Positions 53,795 to 62,694 of a DNA stretch of 64,000 nt are shown here, one piece after another. How positions within the stretch are numbered: position 1 is the stretch's first letter; each line of letters starts with the position of its first letter. A program made the translations under genes and the position numbers. Below the pieces are notes generated by a model, which saw only the letters and a program-made list of their open reading frames with translations, was not told the DNA's origin and did no database searches. The stretch is from an uncultured Lewinella sp. (GTDB lineage: Bacteria; Bacteroidota; Bacteroidia; Chitinophagales; Saprospiraceae), in assembly GCA_913057785.1 (NCBI GenBank), contig CAJXPD010000003.1, positions 27,060 through 91,059 on the forward strand, in the 5' to 3' direction.

Positions 53795-55135
53795 TTAAAT
53801 GTGATTTGACGAGCTGGCGACTTTACTTACGATCGGACGGCCAATACTATAGTATTCAAAACCTTCTTCCTTCATTCGATCCAAATCATAAAGGTTCCGG
53901 CCATCAAAAATGATCTGATTCTGCAATAACTCCGTCATCACCTTGAAGCTTGGCGTTCTGAATACACTCCACTCGGTGACAATGGCCAGTACATCCGCTC
54001 CAATAAGTGCTTCATATTGGTCCTCAGCATAGGTTAAACGATCCCCATACAGTTCCTTCACATTATTCATCGCTTCCGGATCAAACACCTTGACCTGAGC
54101 CCCCGCCTCTAATAATTTATCGATTGTATACAGTGCCGGAGCTTCTCTGATATCGTCCGTATTAGGCTTAAAGGCTAACCCCCAAAGGGCAATCGTTTTA
54201 CCCACTAAGTCACCTTCAAAATAAGCCTCAATCATATCCGCCACTTTCAGCCTTTGTCTTCTGTTCACCGATAGCACAGCGTCCAGAATCTTGAAGTCAT
54301 AGTCGTGCTGGTCTGCAGTTTTAGCAAGCGCTTGGACATCCTTAGGAAAGCAACTTCCCCCAAAACCTACACCCGGAAATAAAAAGCGTTTACCAATCCG
54401 GGAATCACTCCCCATCCCCTTGCGAACCATTTCAACATTAGCTCCAACCTTATCACAAAGATTGGCAATTTCGTTCATAAAGGAAATACGAGCTGCCAAG
54501 TAGGAGTTAGCCGCATACTTTGTCATCTCAGCTGAGCGCAGATCCATGAAATAGATGGGGTTTCCTTGTCTGACGAAAGGATCATACAAGGTCTTCATGA
54601 TTTTACTCGCTTTCTCAGAGGTAGAGCCAATTACTACTCGATCCGGCTTCAAGAAATCATCAACTGCAACACCCTCGCGTAGAAACTCAGGGTTAGAAAC
54701 TACGTCGAAAAGCTGAGGATCAAGTCGGTTAGCCAGCGCAGCGTAGACCTTTTCACCGGTACCAACAGGCACGGTACTTTTATCTACTACTACCTTATAA
54801 TCCGTAATAATCTTAGAAAGATCGTCGGCCACTCCGAGGATATAAGACAAGTCTGCTGAACCGTCCTCTCCGGGAGGAGTTGGGAGTGCCAAAAAGATCA
54901 CCTCAGCCTCATCAATTGCTTCCTTCAAGTCTGTCGTGAAATGTAAGCGTCCCTGGCGAGTATTTCTTTCAAAGATAACTTCTAGGCCAGGTTCATAAAT
55001 GGGCAATTGGCCATTTCTTAGTCGTTTGACTTTGTTGACATCGATATCGACACAAGTGACGTGATTCCCTGTTTCTGCAAAGCAAGTACCCGTTACCAAA
55101 CCAACGTAACCAGTACCAACAACCGCAATGTTCAT
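53795..55135 (-). CDS. ugd: UDP-glucose 6-dehydrogenase
   Basis: 446-residue cytosolic enzyme oxidising UDP-glucose to UDP-glucuronate with two NAD+. The NAD-binding fold is at residues 3-30 (VVGTGYVGLVTGTCFAE). Substrate and catalytic motifs: DKSTVPVGTGEK, NPEFLREGVAVDDF, EMTKYAANSYLAARISF, and the nucleophilic Cys in VGFGGSCFPKD near 265; the C-terminal UDP-binding domain has ALWGLAFKPNTDDIREAP. Full family length. Product serves polysaccharide or LPS building, as could the nucleotidyltransferase at 9061-10068. Possible -7 element TAACTTTG at 55277-55270. Confidence 0.96.
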   Translation of the reverse strand: MNIAVVGTGYVGLVTGTCFAETGNHVTCVDIDVNKVKRLRNGQLPIYEPGLEVIFERNTRQGRLHFTTDLKEAIDEAEVIFLALPTPPGEDGSADLSYILGVADDLSKIITDYKVVVDKSTVPVGTGEKVYAALANRLDPQLFDVVSNPEFLREGVAVDDFLKPDRVVIGSTSEKASKIMKTLYDPFVRQGNPIYFMDLRSAEMTKYAANSYLAARISFMNEIANLCDKVGANVEMVRKGMGSDSRIGKRFLFPGVGFGGSCFPKDVQALAKTADQHDYDFKILDAVLSVNRRQRLKVADMIEAYFEGDLVGKTIALWGLAFKPNTDDIREAPALYTIDKLLEAGAQVKVFDPEAMNNVKELYGDRLTYAEDQYEALIGADVLAIVTEWSVFRTPSFKVMTELLQNQIIFDGRNLYDLDRMKEEGFEYYSIGRPIVSKVASSSNHI

Positions 55136-55505
55136 CTTTTTCTATTTAGGTTTTACAATGGAATTCAAATTTCACATAACCGACCAACGAGACAACTCGA
55201 GCTCGGCTCCAGAAATACTTGTTTTAGCTTGTTTTCGTTGTATTAGGCTGAAAATCGGTGAAGCACAGCCAAAGTTAGGCAGCTCAGTTAACCTTATATC
55301 ATAGTGTTTGAAATATTGCGGAATGTCAAGACTCTGTTTTGCGTGTTGGGTGTTAGAAGCTTATGCCACCTAATCGCTTACCGAATAGAAGCCCAAAGGT
55401 AAGTAAAAAACGGCATTATCTCTTTAGCAAAGCAGACGACGGTTCCTGGCAAAACTAGCCTTTCTCCAAATTTGTTTTACTTTTAACCTAGGTACTTGAA
55501 AGCCA
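55136..55505. other. 370-base divergent intergenic region
   Basis: Between the divergent ugd (-) and patatin (+) genes. The only regulatory-looking element is TAACTTTG on the minus strand (55270-55277), an exact TAnnTTTG match 135 bases before ugd but without a -33 TTG. No convincing promoter for the patatin gene, no RNA gene and no open frame of protein character was seen. Confidence 0.35.
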
Positions 55506-57758
55506 ATGAGAAACTGGATCAACAACTTCTATTATTCCTTCCCTGTGCAATTGATCATATTGCACATGAGGAGTAATCTTTCCCTGATTCTCATCTGGTT
55601 ATTTTTACTCCTCCTCATAACGGGGCAAGTGGGCAGAAAATTGGGCTTACAGTACCTTTTTCTGGACCCGGAGTACTTAGGAGAAGTGAATTTTTGGAGT
55701 TTCTTTTTCTTAGGCCTAGCCTATGGTGGTTTCTTTATGAGTTGGAACCTGACCACTTATCTATTGAGTGCTCATTTTTTCCCATTCCTAGCTAGTTTAA
55801 CTCGGCCTTTTACAAAGTTTAGCCTCAATAATTTCGTTATTCCTCTCAGTTTTTATCTGTTCTACTCCGGGTTACTGATCCATTTTCAATGGGCATACGA
55901 ACAATTACCGGCTGGCACCATCTTCCTGAATTGGCTCGGTCTGACCTTTGGAGCTTTCACTCTTATCTTGTTCTACTCGATCTATTTCTACTTCACTAAC
56001 CGTGATATTGGGTACTACCAAAAACGCCAGCAAGCTCCACCAAACCTAATTCATAATATTGCTCCGGGTAGAAGAAAAGTTGATCTAGAATATATAAAGC
56101 TGGACAGGAATACTTGGAATGTAAAAACCTACCTCAATGAATCATTGCAATCCAGATTAGTAAGGAGTGTAGCACACTATGAGTCCAGTTTGCTAATGAA
56201 CATCTTCAAACAAAACCATTTCAATGCCCTGGCTCTCCAATTGCTTACCACGGTGATTTTGCTTTTGCTTGGTAGACTGATCGATTACTCCCCTTTTAGA
56301 ATTCCAGCTGGTGCCAGCTTTTTGATACTATTAAGCTTAATTCATGCTTTCGTAGGTGCCATCACCTACTGGTTTAACGAATGGAAGATCACCATCTTTA
56401 TCCTCCTGATGTTGGTGACGAATTTCATTACCAGTTTTGATTTCTTTAATGTTAATAACAGAGCCTATGGCCTAGATTATGAAGGTCAGCCCGCCGAATA
56501 CTCGTACCAAGCCTTAGAGGAAATTTGTACGACGGGACGAGTAGAAGAAGATGTAGCTGAGACCGTAAATATTTTGAATAATTGGAAAAATAAGGTCTGT
56601 CCTGATACCCTTGAAGAAAAACCCAAAATGGTCGTGCTCTGTGTCAGTGGTGGTGGGCTCAAGGCAGCCACCTGGACCATGCAAGTACTTCAAACCGCCG
56701 ACAGCATGCTAAATGGTCAATTGCTTGATCACACTACCTTGATTACCGGGGCATCTGGTGGAATGTTAGGAACAGCCTATCTACGGGAATTATATGGACT
56801 CAAGGCCCAAGGACAGGATATCAACATATATGACAAAGCTTACGTTGATAAAATCACACAGGATTTGCTGAATTCTATAGCCTTCACCATAGCGACAAAT
56901 GATCTCTTTTTGCCGTGGTCCAAGTTTGAATATGCTGGAAAATCTTATCATAAGGATCGAGGCTATGTTTTTGAGGATCAATTCAATGAAAACACGGACT
57001 TCATCCTGGATAAGCCCCTGGCTTATTATAAGAGTCTGGAACAAGAGGCAATCGTTCCCATGTTGTACATAAGTCCTTCCATTCTCAATGACAGCAGAAG
57101 ATTGATCATCTCGCCACAAAGTGTTTCCTTTATGATGGTTGCCCCCGTAGCACCGCAACATCGAGAGGTCTTGGAAATCGATGCAGTAGATTTTCAATGG
57201 CTATTTAGGAACAAGGGAGCTCAAGAATTGCGGTTTACAACAGCACTACGGGCTAATGCCACCTATCCGTATGTATTACCTATGGTCCATCTGCCTACTG
57301 ATCCAGGTGTGAGCGTAGCCGACGCAGGACTACGTGACAATTATGGCATCCTTTCCGCCTCCCGCTTTCTACAGGTATTTCAAGATTGGATACGCGAAAA
57401 CACCAGTGGGGTGGTATTACTACAAATCAGTAGCTCGGAAAAGATTGAAGAGATACCAGCTAGTGATAATAAAGGAATTTTGAAGAAGCTCTTTAATCCC
57501 ATTGGAATTGCAGGCAAGGTGCTAGTTACCCAAGAATTCGAACATGATAATACACTGGGGTTCATATACGATATTCTGGGACAAGATAAATTCGAAGTAA
57601 TTCGATTTATCTATCGTTCCAGCCGGGAAGATGAGCTTGCCGCTTCCGTTTCCTTCCACATTACCGATCGGGAAAAGGCGAACGTCTTAGATGCTATTCA
57701 TCTCCCGCATAATCAAAATAGTTTGAAAAAACTTCAAGGGTTTATGCTAAAAGAATGA
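55506..57758 (+). CDS. membrane-anchored patatin-like phospholipase
   Basis: 750 residues. The N-terminal half (about 20-310) has around seven hydrophobic helices. The C-terminal half is a patatin-type acyl hydrolase: glycine-rich oxyanion loop SGGGLKAATW near 380, nucleophile Ser417 in GASGG, and catalytic Asp606 in DAGLRDNYG. The GASGG box replaces the usual GxSxG in a way known from other patatin-like enzymes. The domain should lie on one side of the inner membrane and attack lipids. Its stop is directly followed by the convergent ompA-like stop, with no bases between. Substrate and role are unknown; membrane remodelling is a guess. Confidence 0.85.
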   Translation: MRNWINNFYYSFPVQLIILHMRSNLSLILIWLFLLLLITGQVGRKLGLQYLFLDPEYLGEVNFWSFFFLGLAYGGFFMSWNLTTYLLSAHFFPFLASLTRPFTKFSLNNFVIPLSFYLFYSGLLIHFQWAYEQLPAGTIFLNWLGLTFGAFTLILFYSIYFYFTNRDIGYYQKRQQAPPNLIHNIAPGRRKVDLEYIKLDRNTWNVKTYLNESLQSRLVRSVAHYESSLLMNIFKQNHFNALALQLLTTVILLLLGRLIDYSPFRIPAGASFLILLSLIHAFVGAITYWFNEWKITIFILLMLVTNFITSFDFFNVNNRAYGLDYEGQPAEYSYQALEEICTTGRVEEDVAETVNILNNWKNKVCPDTLEEKPKMVVLCVSGGGLKAATWTMQVLQTADSMLNGQLLDHTTLITGASGGMLGTAYLRELYGLKAQGQDINIYDKAYVDKITQDLLNSIAFTIATNDLFLPWSKFEYAGKSYHKDRGYVFEDQFNENTDFILDKPLAYYKSLEQEAIVPMLYISPSILNDSRRLIISPQSVSFMMVAPVAPQHREVLEIDAVDFQWLFRNKGAQELRFTTALRANATYPYVLPMVHLPTDPGVSVADAGLRDNYGILSASRFLQVFQDWIRENTSGVVLLQISSSEKIEEIPASDNKGILKKLFNPIGIAGKVLVTQEFEHDNTLGFIYDILGQDKFEVIRFIYRSSREDELAASVSFHITDREKANVLDAIHLPHNQNSLKKLQGFMLKE

Positions 57759-58658
57759 TCACTCTCCTAGTATTGAAGTAAGTGCCTTTGCAATATCTTT
57801 TACCAATAGATCCTGTCGGGGTGCAACGATCAACTCTATTCGTTTATTCCTGGCTCTTCCTTCTGGCGTTTCATTGGAAGTCCTTGGCGCATAATCAGCC
57901 TTACTTCCAGCCAATATTTGATTGGGATTTACTTCGAAATCCTCAACCATCATCTTGGTAATGGTGGAAGCACGAAGGGCGCTATAGTTCCAGCGGTCCA
58001 AGCCCTTCCTAGGAACGGGTCGATTATCGGAATGTCCAATGACTTGAATAGCATACAAAGGATAGTTATTTAATACCTGGCTAAGTTTCTCAATAGCTTC
58101 AACACCATCATCTGTCATCCGGCTCGTACTTCCGGATCGAAACAATAGTTTTTCGGTTAAGGCAACCACTACTTTGCCAGACTGAATCTCGACAGCATAC
58201 TCCTCTGCATCATAGGGTTCCATGACTTCCACAAGGGCGCTACTTGTACTCAACATGGAAGCTTGACTATCTTCTATTTGTGTTTTGATCGCTTTTACTT
58301 TATTCAACTTATCAGCCAACTCCTTTCTTTGGTCCTCCAATTGATTTCCCAAGTTGTTTTGCTGATTCGTAGCTCTAGCTCCCAAGTTCTCAAGCGATTC
58401 CTCCAAGCCATCAATTTTGTCTTGCAGTTTATCCTGCATCGCTGTTAGGGCATTGTTTTCACCCTTCCGCTCAGCCAGATCCAATTCCATAGAGCGGATA
58501 GTCGATCGAGCAGTATCCAAATGACTTTGAACGGAATCGACTTCCTGGGTATGAGCGGTGTTCAAAGCCTGAATGATCTCGTTGTGTTTTTTCTTACCTA
58601 CACAAGACAAAAGAGACATGCCAATGCATAGAGTTAACAGTAGGTGAGATGAACGCAT
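57759..58658 (-). CDS. OmpA-family lipoprotein with long coiled coil
   Basis: 299 residues. Signal peptide with lipobox, LLSC (Cys about 19). Residues about 25-135 form a coiled coil rich in Gln, Asp and Lys (NALTAMQDKLQDKIDGLEES). The C-terminal about 130 residues are an OmpA peptidoglycan-binding domain: LLFRSGSTSRMTDDGVEAIE, VIGHSDNRPVP, WNYSALRAS, and TPEGRARNKRIEL with the conserved peptidoglycan-contacting Arg. It should tether the outer membrane to the wall through a rod-like spacer. Followed upstream by another coiled-coil gene on the same strand (116-base gap). Confidence 0.9.
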   Translation of the reverse strand: MRSSHLLLTLCIGMSLLSCVGKKKHNEIIQALNTAHTQEVDSVQSHLDTARSTIRSMELDLAERKGENNALTAMQDKLQDKIDGLEESLENLGARATNQQNNLGNQLEDQRKELADKLNKVKAIKTQIEDSQASMLSTSSALVEVMEPYDAEEYAVEIQSGKVVVALTEKLLFRSGSTSRMTDDGVEAIEKLSQVLNNYPLYAIQVIGHSDNRPVPRKGLDRWNYSALRASTITKMMVEDFEVNPNQILAGSKADYAPRTSNETPEGRARNKRIELIVAPRQDLLVKDIAKALTSILGE

Positions 58659-58774
58659 ATCACTGAGTTGTTTTGGACTAAAATCTAATTCATGATATCC
58701 CCTTGCTTAAGTATCCCATTTCAGATCATCGGAATCTACTCAAGCAAGGGTAGTAATGAACTCAAGGGAAGCAA

Positions 58775-59686
58775 TTATCGGAGGCGGAAACTAGTAGCTC
58801 CTAATAAGCCAATATCCGTGAATACTGAAGCTCTATAGTATCCCGCACGTAGTCTTTCCTCCAAATCATGAGTAAAAGATAGACGTTGATTCGATTCTAT
58901 ATTCACATCTTTGGATTTAACCGCAATCAACTCCATGTTTTGCCCATTAACTACTGCCGTGGCCTGGATAGGATTACTCGTTTTGATCGGTGTTCCTGTT
59001 TCATCCGTAATCACTAAATATAAGGGTCTAGTTCCTTGGTAGTTGTCAGGAACATTGGTAAGGTCAAAGGTCACCCGAATTCTCCGTGCGCGGCGAGATT
59101 TAGCCGTCACTTTACTCGATTTTCTTTCCAGTTCTACTTGGAAGGCAGAAGCTTTAAAATTGGCAAGCGTCAAGGCTTCCAATTCATCTTGAATCGTTGC
59201 GTTCAAGGCATTCAAAGCGCTGTTCTCCTGTCTAGCCACACTAAGATTTTCCTCCAACTCTCCAGTTCGAGTTCGAAGAGAATCATTTTCCATTTGGAGG
59301 TTGTTGATGTTATTTTCTAGTTCTGCTTTGACAGCCAATAGTTGTTGAATCTCCGCTCGCAAATTATTCACTTGCGCGGCGTTCTGGCTTTTCAGCTGAC
59401 GAATAGCTAAGGCATTTCTGCTGGCTCTTGCCTCTGTTTCCTCAATAGTTCCCTGTAGGCTTTCATTCTCCGTAGCCAAATCCTCGAATGCCTGAGCTAA
59501 ACTATCAATCTCTTGTTCCAAATCTCCTTTCAGCCCTTCTAGGTCGGAAAGTTGGGCAGTCATTTGTTCGTTTTGTGCTACTAAGTTGGTTTTTTCCTTA
59601 CGTTGCTGGAAGCCCCACCACCCAGATAGTAACAATAACAATCCGAGTATAACCGCCGCAATAGTAAGTCCTTGATTTGCTTTCAT
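58775..59686 (-). CDS. single-pass membrane protein with long coiled coil, unknown function
   Basis: 303 residues, not a recognised family. One N-terminal helix (7-27, TIAAVILGLLLLLSGWWGF), then a continuous coiled coil from about 32 to 195 (Leu/Glu/Gln/Asn heptads), then a beta-rich C-terminal domain of about 105 residues (RRIRVTFDLTNVPDNYQG, LYLVITDETGTPIKTSNP). Orientation with the coiled coil in the periplasm is likely. It precedes the OmpA-family lipoprotein gene on the same strand by 116 bases, so both may act as envelope spacers. A perfect TAACTTTG box lies upstream (59719-59726, minus). Confidence 0.78.
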   Translation of the reverse strand: MKANQGLTIAAVILGLLLLLSGWWGFQQRKEKTNLVAQNEQMTAQLSDLEGLKGDLEQEIDSLAQAFEDLATENESLQGTIEETEARASRNALAIRQLKSQNAAQVNNLRAEIQQLLAVKAELENNINNLQMENDSLRTRTGELEENLSVARQENSALNALNATIQDELEALTLANFKASAFQVELERKSSKVTAKSRRARRIRVTFDLTNVPDNYQGTRPLYLVITDETGTPIKTSNPIQATAVVNGQNMELIAVKSKDVNIESNQRLSFTHDLEERLRAGYYRASVFTDIGLLGATSFRLR

Positions 59687-59718
59687 GTTATGGAAGTGTT
59701 GTTGATATTTCGATAATC

Positions 59719-59726
59719 CAAAGTTA
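59719..59726 (-). promoter_or_regulatory. possible -7 element of the coiled-coil gene
   Basis: TAACTTTG on the minus strand matches TAnnTTTG exactly, about 33 bases upstream of the start codon. No -33 TTG was seen at the proper spacing. Confidence 0.35.
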
Positions 59727-59955
59727 GCGCTTTATTCTCTTTTACGATAAATCCAGCCCATAAGGTATGTTAAAAACTATATCGAGGTAAGAAAAAGCCT
59801 GCGGAAGTTGCCATTAAAGGCACCTATTTCGCTCTCGTATAATCCCACTATAACACCTAATACCATCAATAAGAGGAGGTTGCGAATGCTAAAACCAATA
59901 GACATTCCCTCTTTTTCGAAAAAAAGCCTTAAATTTCACATTCCAATCAGTATGT

Positions 59956-60573
59956 ATGCGACGGACCAAGGAAGACGCGGCAAAAACTAGGGCTCACATT
60001 TTAGACATTGCTCTCCGATTATTCGGGGAGTTGGGCTACTCTGGTGCTTCCCTCAGTAAAATCGCCTCGGCTGCCAAGGTCACTAAAGGAGCCATCTACT
60101 GGCACTTCGAAAGTAAAGTCGATTTGTATGAACAGCTGATCTACGAAAAATCCCGCCAGAGCTTTAACGAACTACACGGTATCTTATCCGGGCCAGGCCG
60201 AGCAGCTGATAGGCTCCAGCAGTACCTGATCCGTTCTTTTCTATTGTTGGCTGAAGATCAAAGCTTTCGCGAATTGCAACGCGTCATCATTTTCAAGACG
60301 GAGCAACTTCCGGAATTGGATGCCCAGATCGAACAACAAAAAAATAGCCTACGACTATTACTAGATCATTTGACAGAGGTGATAGAGGAAGGAAAGCTCG
60401 ACAAAAGTCTCAAAGACAATGTTCAGAGCGCTGATCTGGCTTGGGAAATGCTAGCTTTTCATAATGGTGTTTCTAATACCTGGTTACTATTCCCCGACTC
60501 CTTCCCATTGGAAGTAAAGGCCGAGCAAATTGTCAAACGCTTCTTTGAATCCGTGGTAAATCATCAAAACTGA
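59956..60573 (+). CDS. TetR family transcriptional regulator
   Basis: 205 residues. The N-terminal helix-turn-helix at about 27-52 (GYSGASLSKIASAAKVTKGA, IYWHFESK) is typical for TetR/AcrR; the C-terminal ligand domain is like that of AcrR-type regulators (LLLAEDQSFRELQRVIIFK). The ATG at 59956 gives the canonical MRRTKEDA start; an ATG at 59952 is out of frame. It is alone: no efflux genes lie next to it, and it converges on the sigma-partner gene with a 10-base overlap. Ligand and targets are unknown. It is the only TetR protein in the window, but nothing ties it to the palindrome at glpD. Confidence 0.9.
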   Translation: MRRTKEDAAKTRAHILDIALRLFGELGYSGASLSKIASAAKVTKGAIYWHFESKVDLYEQLIYEKSRQSFNELHGILSGPGRAADRLQQYLIRSFLLLAEDQSFRELQRVIIFKTEQLPELDAQIEQQKNSLRLLLDHLTEVIEEGKLDKSLKDNVQSADLAWEMLAFHNGVSNTWLLFPDSFPLEVKAEQIVKRFFESVVNHQN

Positions 60574-61988
60574 TAGCGAAGACCTGTTCCCATACCCATA
60601 GAAAAGGGTTGTCGATCAAAAATGGGGGTAACAGATTTATACATAACGCCGTCGAAGTAGAACCCAAGCTTGGGACTCAAAGCATACTCTAAGCCATATC
60701 CTAAACCTACATCAAGATATCCAACCTGGATAGCTCCATCATTGATCGCATGCCCTTGGTAATAGAGCTGAGAAAAAGAGAAAGAAAGATACCGAATCTT
60801 AGAACTATTGCCGATAAGATCATTCCATACCAAGCCCGTCCGCATATGATACTTTAAGCGGCCCTGCCCCATGCGATAGCTTATCCATAATGGAAAGCTG
60901 ACGTATGAGGTTTGTTGATAGGCTTCAAAATCCATCTCAAAGAGCTCTCCTGGTTCGAGGCCATTGGGCTCATTGGATAATTCGTTGGCAATTATTGTGC
61001 GGATGCTAATATTGTGGCTTTCATCGTAGTAATTGTAGGGGCTAACGGAGTGGCCTAGTGCATTCATTTGACTATCCTCCAAGGTGTATTCAAAAACGAA
61101 GTCACCGCCAAGCGGTCGGCGTTGATCCTTAAACCCCAATCCTGTACGTATTGACCATCGTCGATTAAGGTCAAAATCGATAAAGAATCCCACCGTTTTG
61201 GTGCTGGAAGGATTATTCGCATAAAAGGAAGGTGTATCTCCACTGGAATCTTCCGCTCTACGTGCTTTTCTCCATAGGGCTTTCAACGGATTATCATGGA
61301 AGTTCGTCCCCTCCATCCAAGCACCTACTGCCCACCTGCGAGCCCGCAATGGGGATAAGGTTAGGGGTTTAAAGTCCACGGGTTCATCCTCGATTTCAAT
61401 AAAGCTTTTTTTCTCGTGAATAGGTTCAAGGGCAAGCCAGCTGTTTTGCGGTTTTCCTATTTCAATTTCTCCTTCGGCAGAAGAGTTTTGAAGGTTGGTA
61501 TTCAGCGAACTGGGGGGCTGAACTTCTACTATTTTGTCATTCTCGTTGGTCTTCTGTTGGAATACAGTGGAAGAGGAAGGTTTTTGTTGGCTTGTCGATA
61601 ATCTAACTACTGGATCTTTGCTAGTCATCTCCAAATCTTGGCTTTTCGCACCTGCTTGTTGACTAGGGACCAAGATCTTGCCGCTGGATTTTTGTTGGCT
61701 TGCTATTTCCAGCTGTAGTGCATCGAGCTCATCTCGTAGTTCTTCTAGTGCTACTTCTTGTTTTTCTACCTTGTCTTTCCACTGATGAACGCTATATAGA
61801 TGCCAGACAACGATTCCGCCAAGAACCAAAATAGCAGTTAGAAGTCCCCAAAACCATCTTGGTTTGGCACCCTGCTTAGGCATAGGAATAAGTCCTTCTA
61901 TTCGCCTCCACAATCCATCACTAGGTAGTTCTTCGTAATGGGATAACTGATTTCTAACAAACTCTTCTAATTGGTCTCTCCGTTCCAT
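60564..61988 (-). CDS. putative anti-sigma / outer-membrane beta-barrel fusion protein
   Basis: 474 residues. Residues 1-44 are a cytoplasmic, charged, anti-sigma-like stretch (LEEFVRNQLSHYEELPSDGL); 45-64 one membrane helix (RWFWGLLTAILVLGGIVVWH); 71-101 a coiled coil; 102-216 a Gln/Ser/Pro-rich linker; 217-474 an outer-membrane barrel-like domain of alternating strands with terminal Phe (GTGLRYQF). The start codon is one base after the stop of the sigma gene, so translation is coupled and a sigma-controlling role is likely. In Bacteroidota, beta-barrel proteins next to ECF sigma factors are common, but the head-helix-linker-barrel order predicts a chain that might cross both membranes. Whether the C-terminus truly enters the outer membrane is open. 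Confidence 0.75.
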   Translation of the reverse strand: MERRDQLEEFVRNQLSHYEELPSDGLWRRIEGLIPMPKQGAKPRWFWGLLTAILVLGGIVVWHLYSVHQWKDKVEKQEVALEELRDELDALQLEIASQQKSSGKILVPSQQAGAKSQDLEMTSKDPVVRLSTSQQKPSSSTVFQQKTNENDKIVEVQPPSSLNTNLQNSSAEGEIEIGKPQNSWLALEPIHEKKSFIEIEDEPVDFKPLTLSPLRARRWAVGAWMEGTNFHDNPLKALWRKARRAEDSSGDTPSFYANNPSSTKTVGFFIDFDLNRRWSIRTGLGFKDQRRPLGGDFVFEYTLEDSQMNALGHSVSPYNYYDESHNISIRTIIANELSNEPNGLEPGELFEMDFEAYQQTSYVSFPLWISYRMGQGRLKYHMRTGLVWNDLIGNSSKIRYLSFSFSQLYYQGHAINDGAIQVGYLDVGLGYGLEYALSPKLGFYFDGVMYKSVTPIFDRQPFSMGMGTGLRYQF

Positions 61989-61989
61989 A

Positions 61990-62526
61990 TCATACTACTT
62001 GCTCCAGCATTTTCCTCAAGGCAGCTTTAGCTCGAGACAATTGGGATTTTGAAGTCGCTTCGCTAATTTCCAGTTTTGCGGCTATCTCCTTGTGAGAATA
62101 ACCTTCAATCACATACATGTTAAAAACGGTTCGGTAACCATCTGGAAGTTGCTGAATTAAACGTATCAGCATCTTAGCACCAAATTGACTAAATATGTCC
62201 TCAGTACTTTCAACTGACTCGGCCAGATGGTCAATTTCAATGTTTACAAACTGGGTTTTCTTGCGGCGGAGTTTTTGTAAGGCTACGTTTACGACCACCT
62301 TTCTCAACCAACCGCTAAAAGAACCAATTGGCTTATACTGATAGAGATTGGCATATATTTTCACAAAGCCTTCTTGGAGAAAATCTTCTGCCTCTTCTTT
62401 ATTCGAGGCATATCGTAAACAAACCCCCATAAGCATTGGACTATATTGGCGATAGAGCTCTTCCTGCGCTCGCCGGTCACCCGCTTTGCATTTCTTGATG
62501 AGCGATTGTGTGTTTTCTCCGTTCAA
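61990..62526 (-). CDS. RNA polymerase ECF-type sigma-70 factor
   Basis: 178 residues. Region 2 is YRQYSPMLMGVCLRYASNKE and AEDFLQEGFVKIYANLYQY with the DNA-contact SFSGWLRKVVVNVAL; region 4 is LPDGYRTVFNMYVIEGYSHK, EIAAKLEISEATSKSQLSRA. No region 3, as usual in ECF factors. The downstream gene one base away is its likely regulator. Controls an unknown regulon. Confidence 0.95.
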   Translation of the reverse strand: MNGENTQSLIKKCKAGDRRAQEELYRQYSPMLMGVCLRYASNKEEAEDFLQEGFVKIYANLYQYKPIGSFSGWLRKVVVNVALQKLRRKKTQFVNIEIDHLAESVESTEDIFSQFGAKMLIRLIQQLPDGYRTVFNMYVIEGYSHKEIAAKLEISEATSKSQLSRAKAALRKMLEQVV

Positions 62527-62585
62527 GGTCTCAAATTAGAAAAAGTGAAAATCGGTGGTTGGATAAGCCCAACGAACCTTCTTCT

Positions 62586-62632
62586 AAAGTAAAACCTTTT
62601 TTTCATAAAGTGCATGAATGAAGTAAAAGGTT
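62586..62632 (-). terminator. probable terminator of the ATP-grasp gene
   Basis: On the minus strand AACCTTTT (62632-62625) pairs with AAAAGGTT (62600-62593), with inner pairing TTCAT/ATGAA, followed by TTTACTT. It begins 63 bases past the ATP-grasp stop codon and lies before the sigma gene. Confidence 0.6.
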
Positions 62633-62694
62633 GCTTCTGTGGCCGTGGACAGGTAAAAGTAGTATATAGCGAAACAGCATTTAGCGTCACATCA

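Noticed and set aside
59956..60573. TetR gene as the regulator of the glpD palindrome
   Set aside because: The two are 33 kb apart, and no similar palindrome was noticed upstream of the TetR gene; nothing in the window links them.
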